64,000 nucleotides of DNA, taken from JAZNGX01 sp045576675. Its GTDB lineage: Bacteria > Bacillota > Clostridia > Monoglobales > Firm-18. Positions within the stretch are counted from its first letter, which is position 1, and the number at the start of each line of letters is the position of its first letter. Of the stretch, positions 55,475 through 63,949 are shown in pieces. The notes under the pieces were generated by a model. That model made no database searches and had not been told where the DNA came from. It saw only the letters and a list, made by a program, of their open reading frames with translations. Made by a program: the position numbers and the translations under genes. Location of the stretch: contig JAZNGX010000176.1 in assembly GCA_045576675.1 (NCBI GenBank), positions 1-64,000 on the forward strand, in the 5' to 3' direction.

Positions 55475-55516
55475 ATATGCCGGAATGGTGGTATCCATTC
55501 CGGCATATTATTATAT
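55475..55516 (+). terminator. Terminator of the ABC operon
   Basis: A 14-base perfect stem, ATATGCCGGAATGG (55475-55488) with CCATTCCGGCATAT (55495-55508), loop TGGTAT, then TATTATATAA. It begins right after the ATPase stop codon and also lies beyond the 3' end of the convergent SLOG gene. Confidence 0.9.
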
Positions 55517-55915
55517 AATAATGATCTTTTTATTCTTTTTTCGGGCATATCCAAGCAAATTGTTTTCTTCAATATTGTCACATGGCAAATATATGCATAC
55601 GTCGCAGACATCAACAACATATCTGTTGCGATAAAATATTTGTGTTTCAACATTCCCATGAACGTTAAAATAACATACAAAATCATAGTAATTTTCTATA
55701 ATCGAACCCGCTTTATCCATATTATGATGAACATATATTAACTTACAATTTGTTTTTCTTACTTCATCCTCGCACATGTATTCAAAATATCCACCTGACC
55801 TGCTGTAAAACTCCTTAACACCTCTTTGTATAAGTGTTTCGATTACATTTTCAATTTTTTTATACTCTTTTTTACTGCCAAAACTATCTTTATAGCCAAT
55901 AAAACAGCATCTCAT
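55511..55915 (-). CDS. SLOG-fold (YpsA/DUF1273-like) protein
   Basis: A 134-residue protein starting MRCCFIGYKDSFGSKKEYKK, resembling the N-terminus CCFTGHR... of Clostridial SLOG/DUF1273 proteins. It also has EFYSRSGGYFEYMCEDEVRK (nucleotide-binding glycine and glutamate) and ends NNLLGYARKKNKKIIII like this family. SLOG proteins bind nucleotide-derived ligands; the function of these short solitary members is unknown. It stands alone, read leftward. Confidence 0.72.
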   Translation of the reverse strand: MRCCFIGYKDSFGSKKEYKKIENVIETLIQRGVKEFYSRSGGYFEYMCEDEVRKTNCKLIYVHHNMDKAGSIIENYYDFVCYFNVHGNVETQIFYRNRYVVDVCDVCIYLPCDNIEENNLLGYARKKNKKIIII

Positions 55916-55976
55916 AAAACCACCTCAAAACATTATATCACGAAATCAATATATAATGCAATAGTCTATATCTTTT

Positions 55977-56001
55977 TATGACATATATATTAGTATGACA
56001 T
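55977..56001 (+). repeat. Paired TATGACAT repeats before the HTH genes
   Basis: TATGACAT occurs at 55977-55984 and 55994-56001, 17 bases apart, just before the first HTH gene. The spacing places them across -35 and -10 positions, a likely place for autoregulation. Confidence 0.5.
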
Positions 56002-56027
56002 TATAACATTAATATAGAGGTGCAAAT

Positions 56028-56228
56028 ATGGTAAAGCTAAGAGCATTACAGCTACTTGAAGCAAAAGGTAAAACAAAATATTGGTTATATAAACAGTTGG
56101 GTATGAGCTATCAGAATTTTAATAAGATGATAAACAACGAAACAAAATCAATTCAGTATGAAAATATCGATGCAATGTGTCAAATATTTGAATGTACACC
56201 AAACGATTTATTTGAATTTGTTGAATAG
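56028..56228 (+). CDS. Small Cro/C1-type HTH regulator 1
   Basis: A 66-residue protein consisting of a single helix-turn-helix domain: KTKYWLYKQLGMSYQNFNKM, then TKSIQYENIDAMCQIFECTP, ending NDLFEFVE. This is the YozG/HTH_26 pattern found in mobile elements and stand-alone regulators. GAGGTG precedes the ATG. The next gene is a paralogue after 23 bases, so they form a pair. Confidence 0.85.
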   Translation: MVKLRALQLLEAKGKTKYWLYKQLGMSYQNFNKMINNETKSIQYENIDAMCQIFECTPNDLFEFVE

Positions 56229-56251
56229 AACAAGAGGTGTATTATAATATT

Positions 56252-56458
56252 ATGATTAAGATAATTCTTGAAGAAACGCTGTCAAAAATGAATATTACAA
56301 GATATGAGTTGTCAAAACGCACAGGCATACAATATCAGATTATTGATAATTATTATAAAAATAAAGTAAAAAGATATGACAGCTATGTTTTGGAAAGGAT
56401 TTGCGAAGCACTGAATTGCGATGTTTGTGATATAATAAAATATTATGCCAATATTTAA
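56252..56458 (+). CDS. Small Cro/C1-type HTH regulator 2
   Basis: A 68-residue paralogue: NITRYELSKRTGIQYQIIDN, then SYVLERICEALNCDVCDIIK. I use the ATG at 56252 (GAGGTG at 56234-56239); an in-frame GTG five codons upstream lies in this ribosome site. Together the pair may form homo- or heterodimers. Target unknown. Confidence 0.82.
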   Translation: MIKIILEETLSKMNITRYELSKRTGIQYQIIDNYYKNKVKRYDSYVLERICEALNCDVCDIIKYYANI

Positions 56459-56531
56459 GTCAGAAAACTGCGTGACAGAAATGATACTTACATTTGTTGC
56501 ACTGCTTATTAACACATTATAATAGTCGAAG

Positions 56532-56554
56532 CCCCAAGCCGAGAAGGCTTGGGG
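56532..56554. terminator. Hairpin between the HTH genes and sigG
   Basis: CCCCAAGCC (56532-56540), loop GAGAA, GGCTTGGGG (56546-56554), perfect and GC-rich. On the plus strand TATAATTT follows, giving a fair terminator for the HTH genes. On the minus strand it lies seven bases after the sigG stop. Confidence 0.75.
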
Positions 56555-56560
56555 TATAAT

Positions 56561-57331
56561 TTACAAATATTTTCTCATATGATTTAATGCACTTTTTTCA
56601 AGCCTTGAAACCTGTGCCTGCGAAATGGAAATTTCGTCTGCAACCTCCATCTGCGTTTTGCACTGGAAAAATCTCATATTTATTATCATTTTTTCTCTGT
56701 CATTAAGATGCTTCATTGCCTCTTTGAGCGAAATATGCTCAAGCCAGCTATCATCCTGATTTTTTTCGTCGCAAACCTGATCCATAACAAAAAGAGCATC
56801 TCCTCCATCGTGGAAAATCGGCTCGTAAAGGGAAATGGGGTCTTGTATAGCATCAAGTGCCATTACAACATCCTCCTTTGGCATATCAAGCTCCTTTGCA
56901 ATTTCAACAATTGTCGGCTCTCTGCCATTGGTGTTTGCAAGCTTTTCTTTTACAGACAACGCCTTGTACGCTGTGTCACGCAGCGAACGGCTAACCCTTA
57001 TCGCATTATTGTCACGCAGATAACGCCTGATTTCACCTATAATCATCGGAACTGCATATGTCGAAAATTGAACATTAAGGGTTGTATCAAAATTATCTAT
57101 AGCCTTAATAAGTCCTATGCAGCCAATCTGGAACAAATCATCTGCATTTTCACCTCTGTTATTAAAACGTCTTATTACACTTAAAACAAGCTTTAAATTA
57201 CCGTTAATAAACTCCTCACGTGCTGCCTTGTCACCATTTTTTATTCTTTCAAAAAGCTCTGCTTTTCTTTCTCGTGAAAGTGTTGGCAGCTTGGATGTGT
57301 TAACTCCGCATATTTCAACCTTGTTATTAAT
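56561..57331 (-). CDS. sigG: RNA polymerase sporulation sigma factor SigG (ATT start)
   Basis: The late forespore sigma factor, 256 residues. It reads NKVEICGVNTSKLPTLSRER at the N-terminus, then NGNLKLVLSVIRRFNNRGEN, DDLFQIGCIGLIKAIDNF, STYAVPMIIGEIRRYLRDNN, and C-terminal KTQMEVADEISISQAQVSRL, all close to Bacillus SigG (260 residues). Reading the frame back from the first conventional start candidate (a TTG at 57136, which is the Leu of DDLFQ) to the stop at 57350-57352 reveals no ATG, GTG or TTG. The best start is ATT at 57331-57329: it is six bases after the ribosome site GGGAGGGG, gives the family's N-terminus, and overlaps the TAA of tepA. It is not next to spoIIGA-sigE as usual. Confidence 0.9.
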   Translation of the reverse strand: MNNKVEICGVNTSKLPTLSRERKAELFERIKNGDKAAREEFINGNLKLVLSVIRRFNNRGENADDLFQIGCIGLIKAIDNFDTTLNVQFSTYAVPMIIGEIRRYLRDNNAIRVSRSLRDTAYKALSVKEKLANTNGREPTIVEIAKELDMPKEDVVMALDAIQDPISLYEPIFHDGGDALFVMDQVCDEKNQDDSWLEHISLKEAMKHLNDREKMIINMRFFQCKTQMEVADEISISQAQVSRLEKSALNHMRKYL

Positions 57332-58010
57332 TTTGTTCCCCTCCCTGTTCTATTAATTCATAAAGCTTACAAAGAGCATCACTAAGACCGCCCACGCTGT
57401 CTATAATACCGTGAGATACTGCCTCCTCCCCAAAAATAATTGTGCCTACGTCGTTTGCAATGTTATCAGTTTCAAGCATAAGTCGCAAAACCTCGTCCTT
57501 GCTCGTGTTGGAATTTCTTGCAATAAAAGACACCACTCTGTCCTGAACCTTTTGAAAATAATTGTAAGTCTGGCTTGAGCCTATTATAGTACCTGTCATT
57601 CTTATGGGATGAATAGTCATTGTTGCACTTGGCACAATATACGAATACTTTGAAGCAACAGCAAGAGGAACACCAATGCTGTGACCTCCCCCAAGAACAA
57701 GTGACACTGTTGGCTTCGACATAGTCGAAATCATTTCTGCAATAGCAAGACCTGCTTCAACATCACCTCCCATTGTATTAAGTAATATCAGCAGACCTTC
57801 AATTTCACTGTTTTCTTCGATAGAAGCAAGAGTTGGAATTACGTTTTCGTATTTCGTAGTTTTACTTTGAGGCGGCAGTAGCATATGCCCCTCAATCTGT
57901 CCTATTATTGTAAGGCAATGAATTTTGTGTGGTGCGTTTACTATCTCGGTTGAAATATCGGCAGGGCCGTTATTGCTTTCGTTATTATTGTTGTTTTTTT
58001 CTTCGCTCAA
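57327..58010 (-). CDS. tepA: ClpP-family serine protease TepA
   Basis: A 227-residue ClpP/crotonase-fold peptidase of the TepA type (YmfB in Bacillus). It has a poly-Asn-rich N-terminus, LLILLNTMGGDVEAGLAIAE, the nucleophilic serine in GGGHSIGVPLAVA, and the histidine in TIHPIRMTGTI. TepA has been implicated in protein export and in degrading small acid-soluble spore proteins during germination in clostridia/bacilli. The start is a TTG (58010) with GGAGG upstream. Its stop overlaps the sigG start. No terminator lies between the two genes. Confidence 0.9.
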   Translation of the reverse strand: MSEEKNNNNNESNNGPADISTEIVNAPHKIHCLTIIGQIEGHMLLPPQSKTTKYENVIPTLASIEENSEIEGLLILLNTMGGDVEAGLAIAEMISTMSKPTVSLVLGGGHSIGVPLAVASKYSYIVPSATMTIHPIRMTGTIIGSSQTYNYFQKVQDRVVSFIARNSNTSKDEVLRLMLETDNIANDVGTIIFGEEAVSHGIIDSVGGLSDALCKLYELIEQGGEQN

Positions 58011-58079
58011 ATTTAATCACCCTCCGATACTATTATTGACAAATTAAAGCTATAAATACAAATTTTGATATAAAAGTTA

Positions 58080-58108
58080 TTGCATTTGGTTATATTTTGC
58101 TATATAAT
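58080..58108 (+). promoter_or_regulatory. Promoter of gatCAB
   Basis: TTGCAT (58080-58085), 17 bases, TATAAT (58103-58108), 37 bases before the gatC start. Confidence 0.8.
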
Positions 58109-58144
58109 TAAATTTGTATTATTGTGTTATAAGGAGATGAATAT

Positions 58145-58432
58145 ATGAAAATATCTAAAGAAGATGTTTTATATGTTGCAAACCTTGCCCGCCTTAATGT
58201 AAATGATGATGAAGCGGACAAGCTTGCAGAAGAAATGGCAGACATCATCAACTTTGCCGATATGCTTTCTGAGGTTGATACTAAAGACGTTGAGCCGACA
58301 AATCACGCAATGAAGCTTGAAAATGTGTTCCGTGAGGACGTTGTTACAGGCTCATATGACAGAGAGCTTATATTAAGAAACGCTCCCAGCAAAGAGGCAG
58401 GCTGTTACAGTGTGCCTAAGGTTGTGGAATAA
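58145..58432 (+). CDS. gatC: Asp-tRNA(Asn)/Glu-tRNA(Gln) amidotransferase subunit C
   Basis: A 95-residue subunit stabilising GatA within the amidotransferase that converts misacylated Glu-tRNA(Gln) and Asp-tRNA(Asn). It begins MKISKEDVLYVANLARLNVN and shows DTKDVEPTNHAM and VFREDVV, as usual. AAGGAGATG precedes the ATG. gatA follows after 12 bases. Confidence 0.97.
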   Translation: MKISKEDVLYVANLARLNVNDDEADKLAEEMADIINFADMLSEVDTKDVEPTNHAMKLENVFREDVVTGSYDRELILRNAPSKEAGCYSVPKVVE

Positions 58433-58444
58433 GGAGGACAAAAA

Positions 58445-59905
58445 ATGGATTTGTATAAACTGACTGCCCATAAGCTTTCGGATATGCTTAAAAACAAAGA
58501 AGTCAGCAGCACGGAAATTACAAAATCTGTAATTGACCGCATAAATGCTGTTGAAGATAAGGTTAAAAGCTATATAACATTAACTGCCGAAAGTGCATTG
58601 GAAACCGCAGCAATTGTAGATAAAAAAATAGCAAACGGCGAAGAGCTTGCTCCGCTTGAGGGTATTCCCGCAGGTATTAAGGACAACATCTGCACAAAGG
58701 ATGTTAAAACAACCTGTGCATCAAAAATGCTTGAAAACTTCGTTCCGCCGTATGATGCTTTTGTTTCACAAAAGCTAAAAGCAATCAATGCTCCTGTTTT
58801 GGGTAAGCTTAATATGGACGAGTTCGCTATGGGTTCTTCAACAGAAAACTCATATTTCCAAAAGACTGCCAACCCCTATGACTTAACCAAAGTTCCGGGC
58901 GGCTCATCGGGAGGAAGTGCCGCAACAGTAAGTGCTGACACAGCAATCTACGCATTAGGCTCAGACACGGGCGGTTCAATAAGACAGCCTGCATCGTTTT
59001 GCGGTGTTGTAGGCTTAAAGCCTACTTACGGACTTGTATCACGCTTTGGACTTGTTGCATTCGCATCATCACTTGACCAGATTGGACCAATAACCAAAGA
59101 CGTAACAGACAGCGCTTTAGTATTAAATGCAATCGCAGGGCACGACAATTTTGACAGCACCTCTGTTAATATGCCTGTTCCCGATTACACAAATTCGCTT
59201 ATAAACGATGCAAAGGGCTTGAAAATCGGTGTTCCCGAGGATTATATGGGTGACGGAATAAACCCCGAGGTTAAAGCTGCACTGTTAAGCACAATTGAAA
59301 CCTACAAAGCATTGGGTGCAGAGGTTGAATACTTTAAAATGAGTGCATCAAAATATGCACTTCCTGCATACTATATTATTTCGTCAGCAGAGGCAAGCTC
59401 TAACCTTGCACGATATGACGGCATAAAATATGGCTACAGAACAGAAAACTTCACCGACCTTATGTCGCTTTATACAAAAACAAGAAGCGAAGGCTTCGGC
59501 AAAGAGGTTAAAAGAAGAATTATGCTTGGAACATATGCATTAAGCTCAGGCTATTATGATGCATATTACAAAAAAGCTCAGCAGGTAAGAACAATCATCA
59601 GAAATGACTTTGAAAATGCATTTGAAAAGTATGACATTATTCTTACCCCAACAGCACCAACAACTGCTTTTACAATGGGCGAAAAGACAACAGACCCACT
59701 GCAGATGTATCTTGAGGACATCTGCACAGTTTCAATCAACATCGCAAGCGTTCCTGCAATGTCACTCCCCTGTGGATTTGACAAGGGCGGAATGCCGATA
59801 GGTATGCAGTTAATAGGCAAGGCGTTCGGTGAAGAAACAATCTTCAAGGCTGCATATACCTTTGAGCAGAACACAGATTTCCACAAGCAGCGTCCAAATT
59901 TGTAA
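58445..59905 (+). CDS. gatA: Glutamyl-tRNA(Gln) amidotransferase subunit A
   Basis: A 486-residue amidase that releases ammonia from glutamine for GatB. The Ser-Ser-Lys triad is visible: Lys in [12 protein letters not shown], and the serines in [13 protein letters not shown] and [16 protein letters not shown]. Full length. AAGGAGG upstream, and gatB follows after 15 bases. Confidence 0.99.
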   Translation: MDLYKLTAHKLSDMLKNKEVSSTEITKSVIDRINAVEDKVKSYITLTAESALETAAIVDKKIANGEELAPLEGIPAGIKDNICTKDVKTTCASKMLENFVPPYDAFVSQKLKAINAPVLGKLNMDEFAMGSSTENSYFQKTANPYDLTKVPGGSSGGSAATVSADTAIYALGSDTGGSIRQPASFCGVVGLKPTYGLVSRFGLVAFASSLDQIGPITKDVTDSALVLNAIAGHDNFDSTSVNMPVPDYTNSLINDAKGLKIGVPEDYMGDGINPEVKAALLSTIETYKALGAEVEYFKMSASKYALPAYYIISSAEASSNLARYDGIKYGYRTENFTDLMSLYTKTRSEGFGKEVKRRIMLGTYALSSGYYDAYYKKAQQVRTIIRNDFENAFEKYDIILTPTAPTTAFTMGEKTTDPLQMYLEDICTVSINIASVPAMSLPCGFDKGGMPIGMQLIGKAFGEETIFKAAYTFEQNTDFHKQRPNL

Positions 59906-59920
59906 GAGAGGTGAAAGCAG

Positions 59921-61348
59921 ATGAATTACGAAACAGTCATTGGTTTAGAGGTTCATGCAGAGCTTAAAACCAAAACAAAAATATATTGCGGCTGCCCTAA
60001 CGAGTTCGGCGGCGAAACAAACACACACTGCTGTCCGATATGCACAGGTATGCCGGGCGTACTGCCTGTTCTTAACAAAACTGTTGTGGACTACGGTATA
60101 AAAGCCGGTCTTGCAACACATTGCGAAATTACACGTGTTGGTAAGCAGGACAGAAAGAATTATTTTTACCCTGACCTTCCAAAGGCTTATCAGACATCAC
60201 AGTTTGATTTACCATTGTGCAGAAACGGATATGTTGACATAGTTGTTGATGGCATCAAAAAAAGAATAGGTATTACAAGAATTCATATTGAAGAGGATGC
60301 GGGAAAGCTTATTCACGAAGCAAACGGCACTTTGGTTGACTACAACCGTTGCGGCGTTCCTCTTATTGAAATTGTATCAGAGCCTGATATGAGAAGTGAG
60401 GAAGATGCAAAGGCGTTTTTGGAAACACTAAAGGCAATTCTTGAATACACTGAGGTGTCAGACTGCAAAATGCAAGAAGGCTCATTAAGATGTGATGTTA
60501 ACGTTTCAGTCCGCCCTGTAGGTCAGAAGGAATTTGGAACACGAACAGAAATGAAAAACGTAAACTCATTTCGTGCGGCATACAGAGCAATTCAGTATGA
60601 AGTAAAACGCCAAATAGCAGAGCTTGAAGCAGGACGTGAAATTGTTCAGGAAACAAGACGCTGGAGTGACGAGACAGGCGAAACTGTGTCAATGAGAAGC
60701 AAAGAAGAGGCTCACGATTACAGATACTTTCCCGAGCCTGACCTTGTTTCAATCGTTGTTGATGACGAATGGGTCAACAGCATCAAGGCAGAAATGCCAG
60801 AGCTTCCAAACGACAGACGTGAAAAGTACACAACTCAGTACGGCTTGTCTGAATACGATGCAGAGCAGATTACATTAAGCAAAGCGTTGTCAGACTATTT
60901 CCAGAAATGCGTTGACCTCGGTGCTACACCAAAAGCAGCAAGCAACTGGATTTTGAGTGATATTTCAAGATTGCTTAACGAAAAAGGTCTTGATGCATCA
61001 CAGATGCCAATTTTGCCTGAAAACATTGTAAAAATGATTGCATTGATTGACAAAGGAACAATCAGCAACACAGCCGGCAAAAAGGTAATTGAAGAATTGT
61101 TTGAAAACGACCGTGACCCTGAAGAAATCGTAAAAGATTTAGGTCTTGTTCAGATTAGCGACGAAGGCGAGCTTGCAAAAATCGTAAGTGAGATAATTGA
61201 CGCCAACCCGCAGTCTGTTGCCGACTTTAAAGCAGGCAAAGACAAAGCAATCGGCTTTATTGTTGGTCAGACTATGAGAGCAACAAAGGGCAAGGGTAAT
61301 CCACAGGTTATCAACAAGCTTATAAGAGAAGAATTCGAAAGAAGATAA
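59921..61348 (+). CDS. gatB: Asp/Glu-tRNA amidotransferase subunit B
   Basis: A 475-residue subunit that binds tRNA and carries out the ATP-dependent transamidation. N-terminal features: IGLEVHAELKTKTKIYCGCP with the zinc-site cysteines, CCPICTGMPG, and FYPDLPKAYQTSQFDLPLC. The C-terminal helical and YqeY-like domains end with GFIVGQTMRATKGKGNPQVI. Presence of GatCAB implies the organism makes Gln-tRNA (and perhaps Asn-tRNA) indirectly. Followed by a terminator. Confidence 0.99.
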   Translation: MNYETVIGLEVHAELKTKTKIYCGCPNEFGGETNTHCCPICTGMPGVLPVLNKTVVDYGIKAGLATHCEITRVGKQDRKNYFYPDLPKAYQTSQFDLPLCRNGYVDIVVDGIKKRIGITRIHIEEDAGKLIHEANGTLVDYNRCGVPLIEIVSEPDMRSEEDAKAFLETLKAILEYTEVSDCKMQEGSLRCDVNVSVRPVGQKEFGTRTEMKNVNSFRAAYRAIQYEVKRQIAELEAGREIVQETRRWSDETGETVSMRSKEEAHDYRYFPEPDLVSIVVDDEWVNSIKAEMPELPNDRREKYTTQYGLSEYDAEQITLSKALSDYFQKCVDLGATPKAASNWILSDISRLLNEKGLDASQMPILPENIVKMIALIDKGTISNTAGKKVIEELFENDRDPEEIVKDLGLVQISDEGELAKIVSEIIDANPQSVADFKAGKDKAIGFIVGQTMRATKGKGNPQVINKLIREEFERR

Positions 61349-61354
61349 AATTTT

Positions 61355-61390
61355 AAAATCAGTATGTGAATTTACATACTGATTTTTTTA
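61355..61390 (+). terminator. Terminator of gatCAB
   Basis: AAAATCAGTATGT (61355-61367), loop GAATTT, ACATACTGATTTT (61374-61386), then TTTA. It begins seven bases after the gatB stop. Confidence 0.93.
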
Positions 61391-61407
61391 TCGGTTATAT
61401 TAATTAT

Positions 61408-61734
61408 ATGAAAATAACTGCATATTTAATATTATCAACAGCCGGAATGGCATTAATAAAATACGGCGGTGGTATAAGCCTTGTATTGTCAAAAAACCTG
61501 TTCAAAATCGGTGTTGCACCACTATCACTGCTTGGCGTAATATGCTATATTTCAAGCTTTGTTATGTGGCTTAATATTCTTAAGCGTCAGGCTTTAAGCT
61601 ATGTTTATCCATTAACATCCTCCATCGGCATCGTGCTTGCTGCTTTGCTTGGATTTTTTATGGGCGAAACTATCACAATCAGCAAAATCACAGGTATAAT
61701 TCTAATAGTAATCGGAGTGATAATTATGGGTTAA
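61408..61734 (+). CDS. Half-size DMT-family membrane protein
   Basis: A 108-residue protein with four hydrophobic segments, like the half-size EamA/SMR-type transporters (ArnE/EmrE fold). Features: YLILSTAGMALIKYGGG at the start, SFVMWLNILKRQALSYVYPL and ITGIILIVIGVIIMG at the end. Such proteins work as dimers; the substrate is unknown. The ATG at 61408 has no good ribosome site; a GTG at 61366 in the same frame lies inside the gatB terminator and is rejected. Stands alone. Confidence 0.7.
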   Translation: MKITAYLILSTAGMALIKYGGGISLVLSKNLFKIGVAPLSLLGVICYISSFVMWLNILKRQALSYVYPLTSSIGIVLAALLGFFMGETITISKITGIILIVIGVIIMG

Positions 61735-61763
61735 CATAATATTTGGCATTTTTTTAATTCAAC

Positions 61764-61827
61764 AAAATTGTTAACAATTTTAGCCCTTATTTATAGGTTA
61801 TCAACAGAGTTATCAACTTTATCAACA
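61764..61827 (+). repeat. Palindrome and three TTATCAAC repeats
   Basis: AAAATTGTTAACAATTTT (61764-61781) is a perfect 18-base palindrome. It is followed by TTATCAACA (61798-61806), TTATCAACT (61810-61818) and TTATCAACA (61819-61827), all in one direction. They resemble DnaA boxes (TTATCCACA) with one substitution. No dnaA, dnaN or rpmH gene is close. Confidence 0.7.
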
Positions 61828-61883
61828 GGTAAATAACTCAAATCCGCCAAAAATTTATGTAAACCAAACTAATAAATTAAACA

Positions 61884-61926
61884 AAAAATCAGCATACAAT
61901 TCACTAAGATTTGTATGCTGATTTTT
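61884..61926. terminator. Bidirectional terminator before the kinase gene
   Basis: AAAAATCAGCATACAA (61884-61899), 11-base loop, TTGTATGCTGATTTTT (61911-61926). T-runs on both strands. It serves the leftward alcohol dehydrogenase/kinase operon, ending 14 bases before it, and could also stop rightward transcripts. Confidence 0.9.
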
Positions 61927-61940
61927 ACATTTTTTAGATT

Positions 61941-62690
61941 TTATTCGTAGTCCATTACGCTTACCCAGTTCAACAAAAATTCACGTTCTTCTTCCTTGCC
62001 TTTAACAAGCTGTGAAGCCGCAACAATCGGTAACCACTTTTGAACATACTGCTTTGCAGTATCGCTTTTTTTGCAGAACAAATCAAGATACTTATCGGCA
62101 GTTTCTTTGTTTCCTGCAAGGCAGAACAATAAATAAGTTCTTGCAACATCGGCACTGGCATTGCCCTGTGTTGCGTGTGACCAATCAAGGATATACAGCT
62201 TGCCGTCATTGCCTACAATTACGTTACTGGGGTTAAAATCACCGTGGCAAAGCTTTGTGTGCTTTGGCATCCCCTCCAGACGAGTATGCAAATCATAACG
62301 AGTTGTTGCATCAAGAGAAGACTGTGTTATTTTTCCGTGCATTTTTTCTTTCAGCTTCGAAAGCATCGGCACACTTTCGTTATGCATCTCAAGCTGAAGA
62401 GTAACAAATGTCTCAAGATACTCATCAATTTTATCAGGGTTTTCTTCCATCAGCTGTGCAAGAGTTTTACCGTCAGCAAACTCTGTTACAATTGCCCAGC
62501 TGCCTTCAATTTTTGCAACCTCAACAAGCTTTGGTATGTTAAGGCTTGTTTCTTCAACTCTTGCAAGGTTTAAAGCCTCATTCAATATATCAGACTTTTT
62601 AAAATTTGCATCAAAAACCTTTATTGCAAGGTTGCCATCTCTGTAAACAGTTTTATGCACTCTTTTTGCTATAACATTATCTAACTTCAT
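61941..62690 (-). CDS. Aminoglycoside phosphotransferase / choline kinase-fold protein
   Basis: A 249-residue kinase-like protein of the APH fold. ATP-binding N-lobe at 1-85 (lysine in GNLAIKVFDANFK; AIVTEFADGKTLAQLM). Catalytic loop LCHGDFNPSNVIVG and metal-binding aspartate in YILDWSHATQG. Members phosphorylate small molecules such as choline, sugars or antibiotics. It follows the alcohol dehydrogenase gene by 14 bases, so its substrate may be a metabolite rather than a drug. GAGGAGGT precedes the ATG. Confidence 0.85.
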   Translation of the reverse strand: MKLDNVIAKRVHKTVYRDGNLAIKVFDANFKKSDILNEALNLARVEETSLNIPKLVEVAKIEGSWAIVTEFADGKTLAQLMEENPDKIDEYLETFVTLQLEMHNESVPMLSKLKEKMHGKITQSSLDATTRYDLHTRLEGMPKHTKLCHGDFNPSNVIVGNDGKLYILDWSHATQGNASADVARTYLLFCLAGNKETADKYLDLFCKKSDTAKQYVQKWLPIVAASQLVKGKEEEREFLLNWVSVMDYE

Positions 62691-62704
62691 TGCTTTTTAC
62701 CTCC

Positions 62705-63949
62705 TCAATTACCGTAGTACGCTTTTAAATACATTTCTTTAATTTCGCTCATCAAAGGATAACGCGGATTTGCACCTGTGCACTGGTCATCAAACGCCTG
62801 TTCTACCATTTCATCAAGTGTTGCCATAAAGTCTTTTTCTTCTATGCCATACTCTTTGATTGACTTCTTAATACCAACCATATCCTTAAGCTCATCAATT
62901 TTCTTGATAAGTCCATTAAGCTTTTCAGTATCATTTTTGCCTTTTATTCCAAGATAATCAGCAATTTCTGCGTATCTTGCAAGTGTATGCGGATGGTCAT
63001 ACTGCGAGAAGGTACCCATTTTAACAGGTGTTTCTGATGCGTTGAATTTCATAACCTCAGTTATAAGCATAGCATTTGCAACACCGTGCGGAAGATGATG
63101 GAATGCACCAAGCTTATGTGCCATTGAGTGACAGATTCCAAGGAAAGCATTTGCAAATGCCATACCTGCCATTGTTGCGGCATTAGCCATTTTCTCACGT
63201 GCTTCAACATCTGTCTGACCATTTTCGTATGCACGGGGCAGATATTCAAATATTGTCTTTAACGCTTTAAGTGCCATACCATCAGTGTAATCAGTTGCAA
63301 GCATTGCCGCATATGCCTCAATTGCGTGAGTAACTGCATCGATACCTGAAGCGGCTGTTAATCCCTTTGGTGCAGACATATGGAAGTCTGTATCAATAAT
63401 CGCCATATTGGGCAAAAGCTCGTAATCAGCAAGAGGATATTTTACACCTGTCTGCTCGTCTGTGATAACTGCAAACGGAGTCACCTCTGAGCCTGTTCCT
63501 GCAGAGGTTGGAATTGCAATGAAATATGCCTTTTCACCCATTTTCGGGAACGTATAAACACGCTTTCTGATATCAATAAATCTCATTGCCATATCCATAA
63601 AGTCAGCCTCAGGATGCTCGTATAACACCCACATAATTTTTGCAGCATCCATAGCTGAGCCGCCGCCCAACGCGATAATTGTGTCAGGCTTGAATGCAGC
63701 CATCTGCGCGGCACCGTTTTTTGCATTTGCAAGAGTCGGGTCAGGCTGAACATCAAAGAAGGTCGTATGAACAATGCCCATTTCGTCAAGCTTATCTGTT
63801 ATAGCCTTTGTATATCCGTTTTCATAAAGGAAGTTATCAGTAACAATAAATGCTCTCTTTTTGCCCATAACGTTTTTAAGCTCATCAAGAGCAACGGGCA
63901 GACATCCTTTTTTAATATACACCTTTTCAGGAACTCTGAACCAAAGCAT
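62705..63949 (-). CDS. Iron-containing alcohol dehydrogenase
   Basis: A 414-residue NAD(P)-dependent enzyme reducing aldehydes to alcohols in fermentation. It begins MLWFRVPEKVYIKKGCLPVA and closely resembles the C-terminal half of the bifunctional AdhE, but is free-standing. NAD loop ALGGGSAMDAAKIMW; iron ligands Asp and His in SGIDAVTHAIEAYAA, and histidines in GICHSMAHKLGAFHHLPHG. GAGAGGAG precedes the ATG. The promoter is at or beyond the window edge. Confidence 0.95.
   Translation of the reverse strand: MLWFRVPEKVYIKKGCLPVALDELKNVMGKKRAFIVTDNFLYENGYTKAITDKLDEMGIVHTTFFDVQPDPTLANAKNGAAQMAAFKPDTIIALGGGSAMDAAKIMWVLYEHPEADFMDMAMRFIDIRKRVYTFPKMGEKAYFIAIPTSAGTGSEVTPFAVITDEQTGVKYPLADYELLPNMAIIDTDFHMSAPKGLTAASGIDAVTHAIEAYAAMLATDYTDGMALKALKTIFEYLPRAYENGQTDVEAREKMANAATMAGMAFANAFLGICHSMAHKLGAFHHLPHGVANAMLITEVMKFNASETPVKMGTFSQYDHPHTLARYAEIADYLGIKGKNDTEKLNGLIKKIDELKDMVGIKKSIKEYGIEEKDFMATLDEMVEQAFDDQCTGANPRYPLMSEIKEMYLKAYYGN

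Noticed and set aside
57134..57136. TTG at 57136 as the start of SigG
   Set aside because: It is the leucine of the conserved DDLFQ motif; starting there would remove about 65 conserved residues of sigma region 2.
61366..61407. GTG start for the half-size DMT protein
   Set aside because: The codon lies in the loop-side arm of the gatCAB terminator and would add a hydrophilic tail unlike the family.
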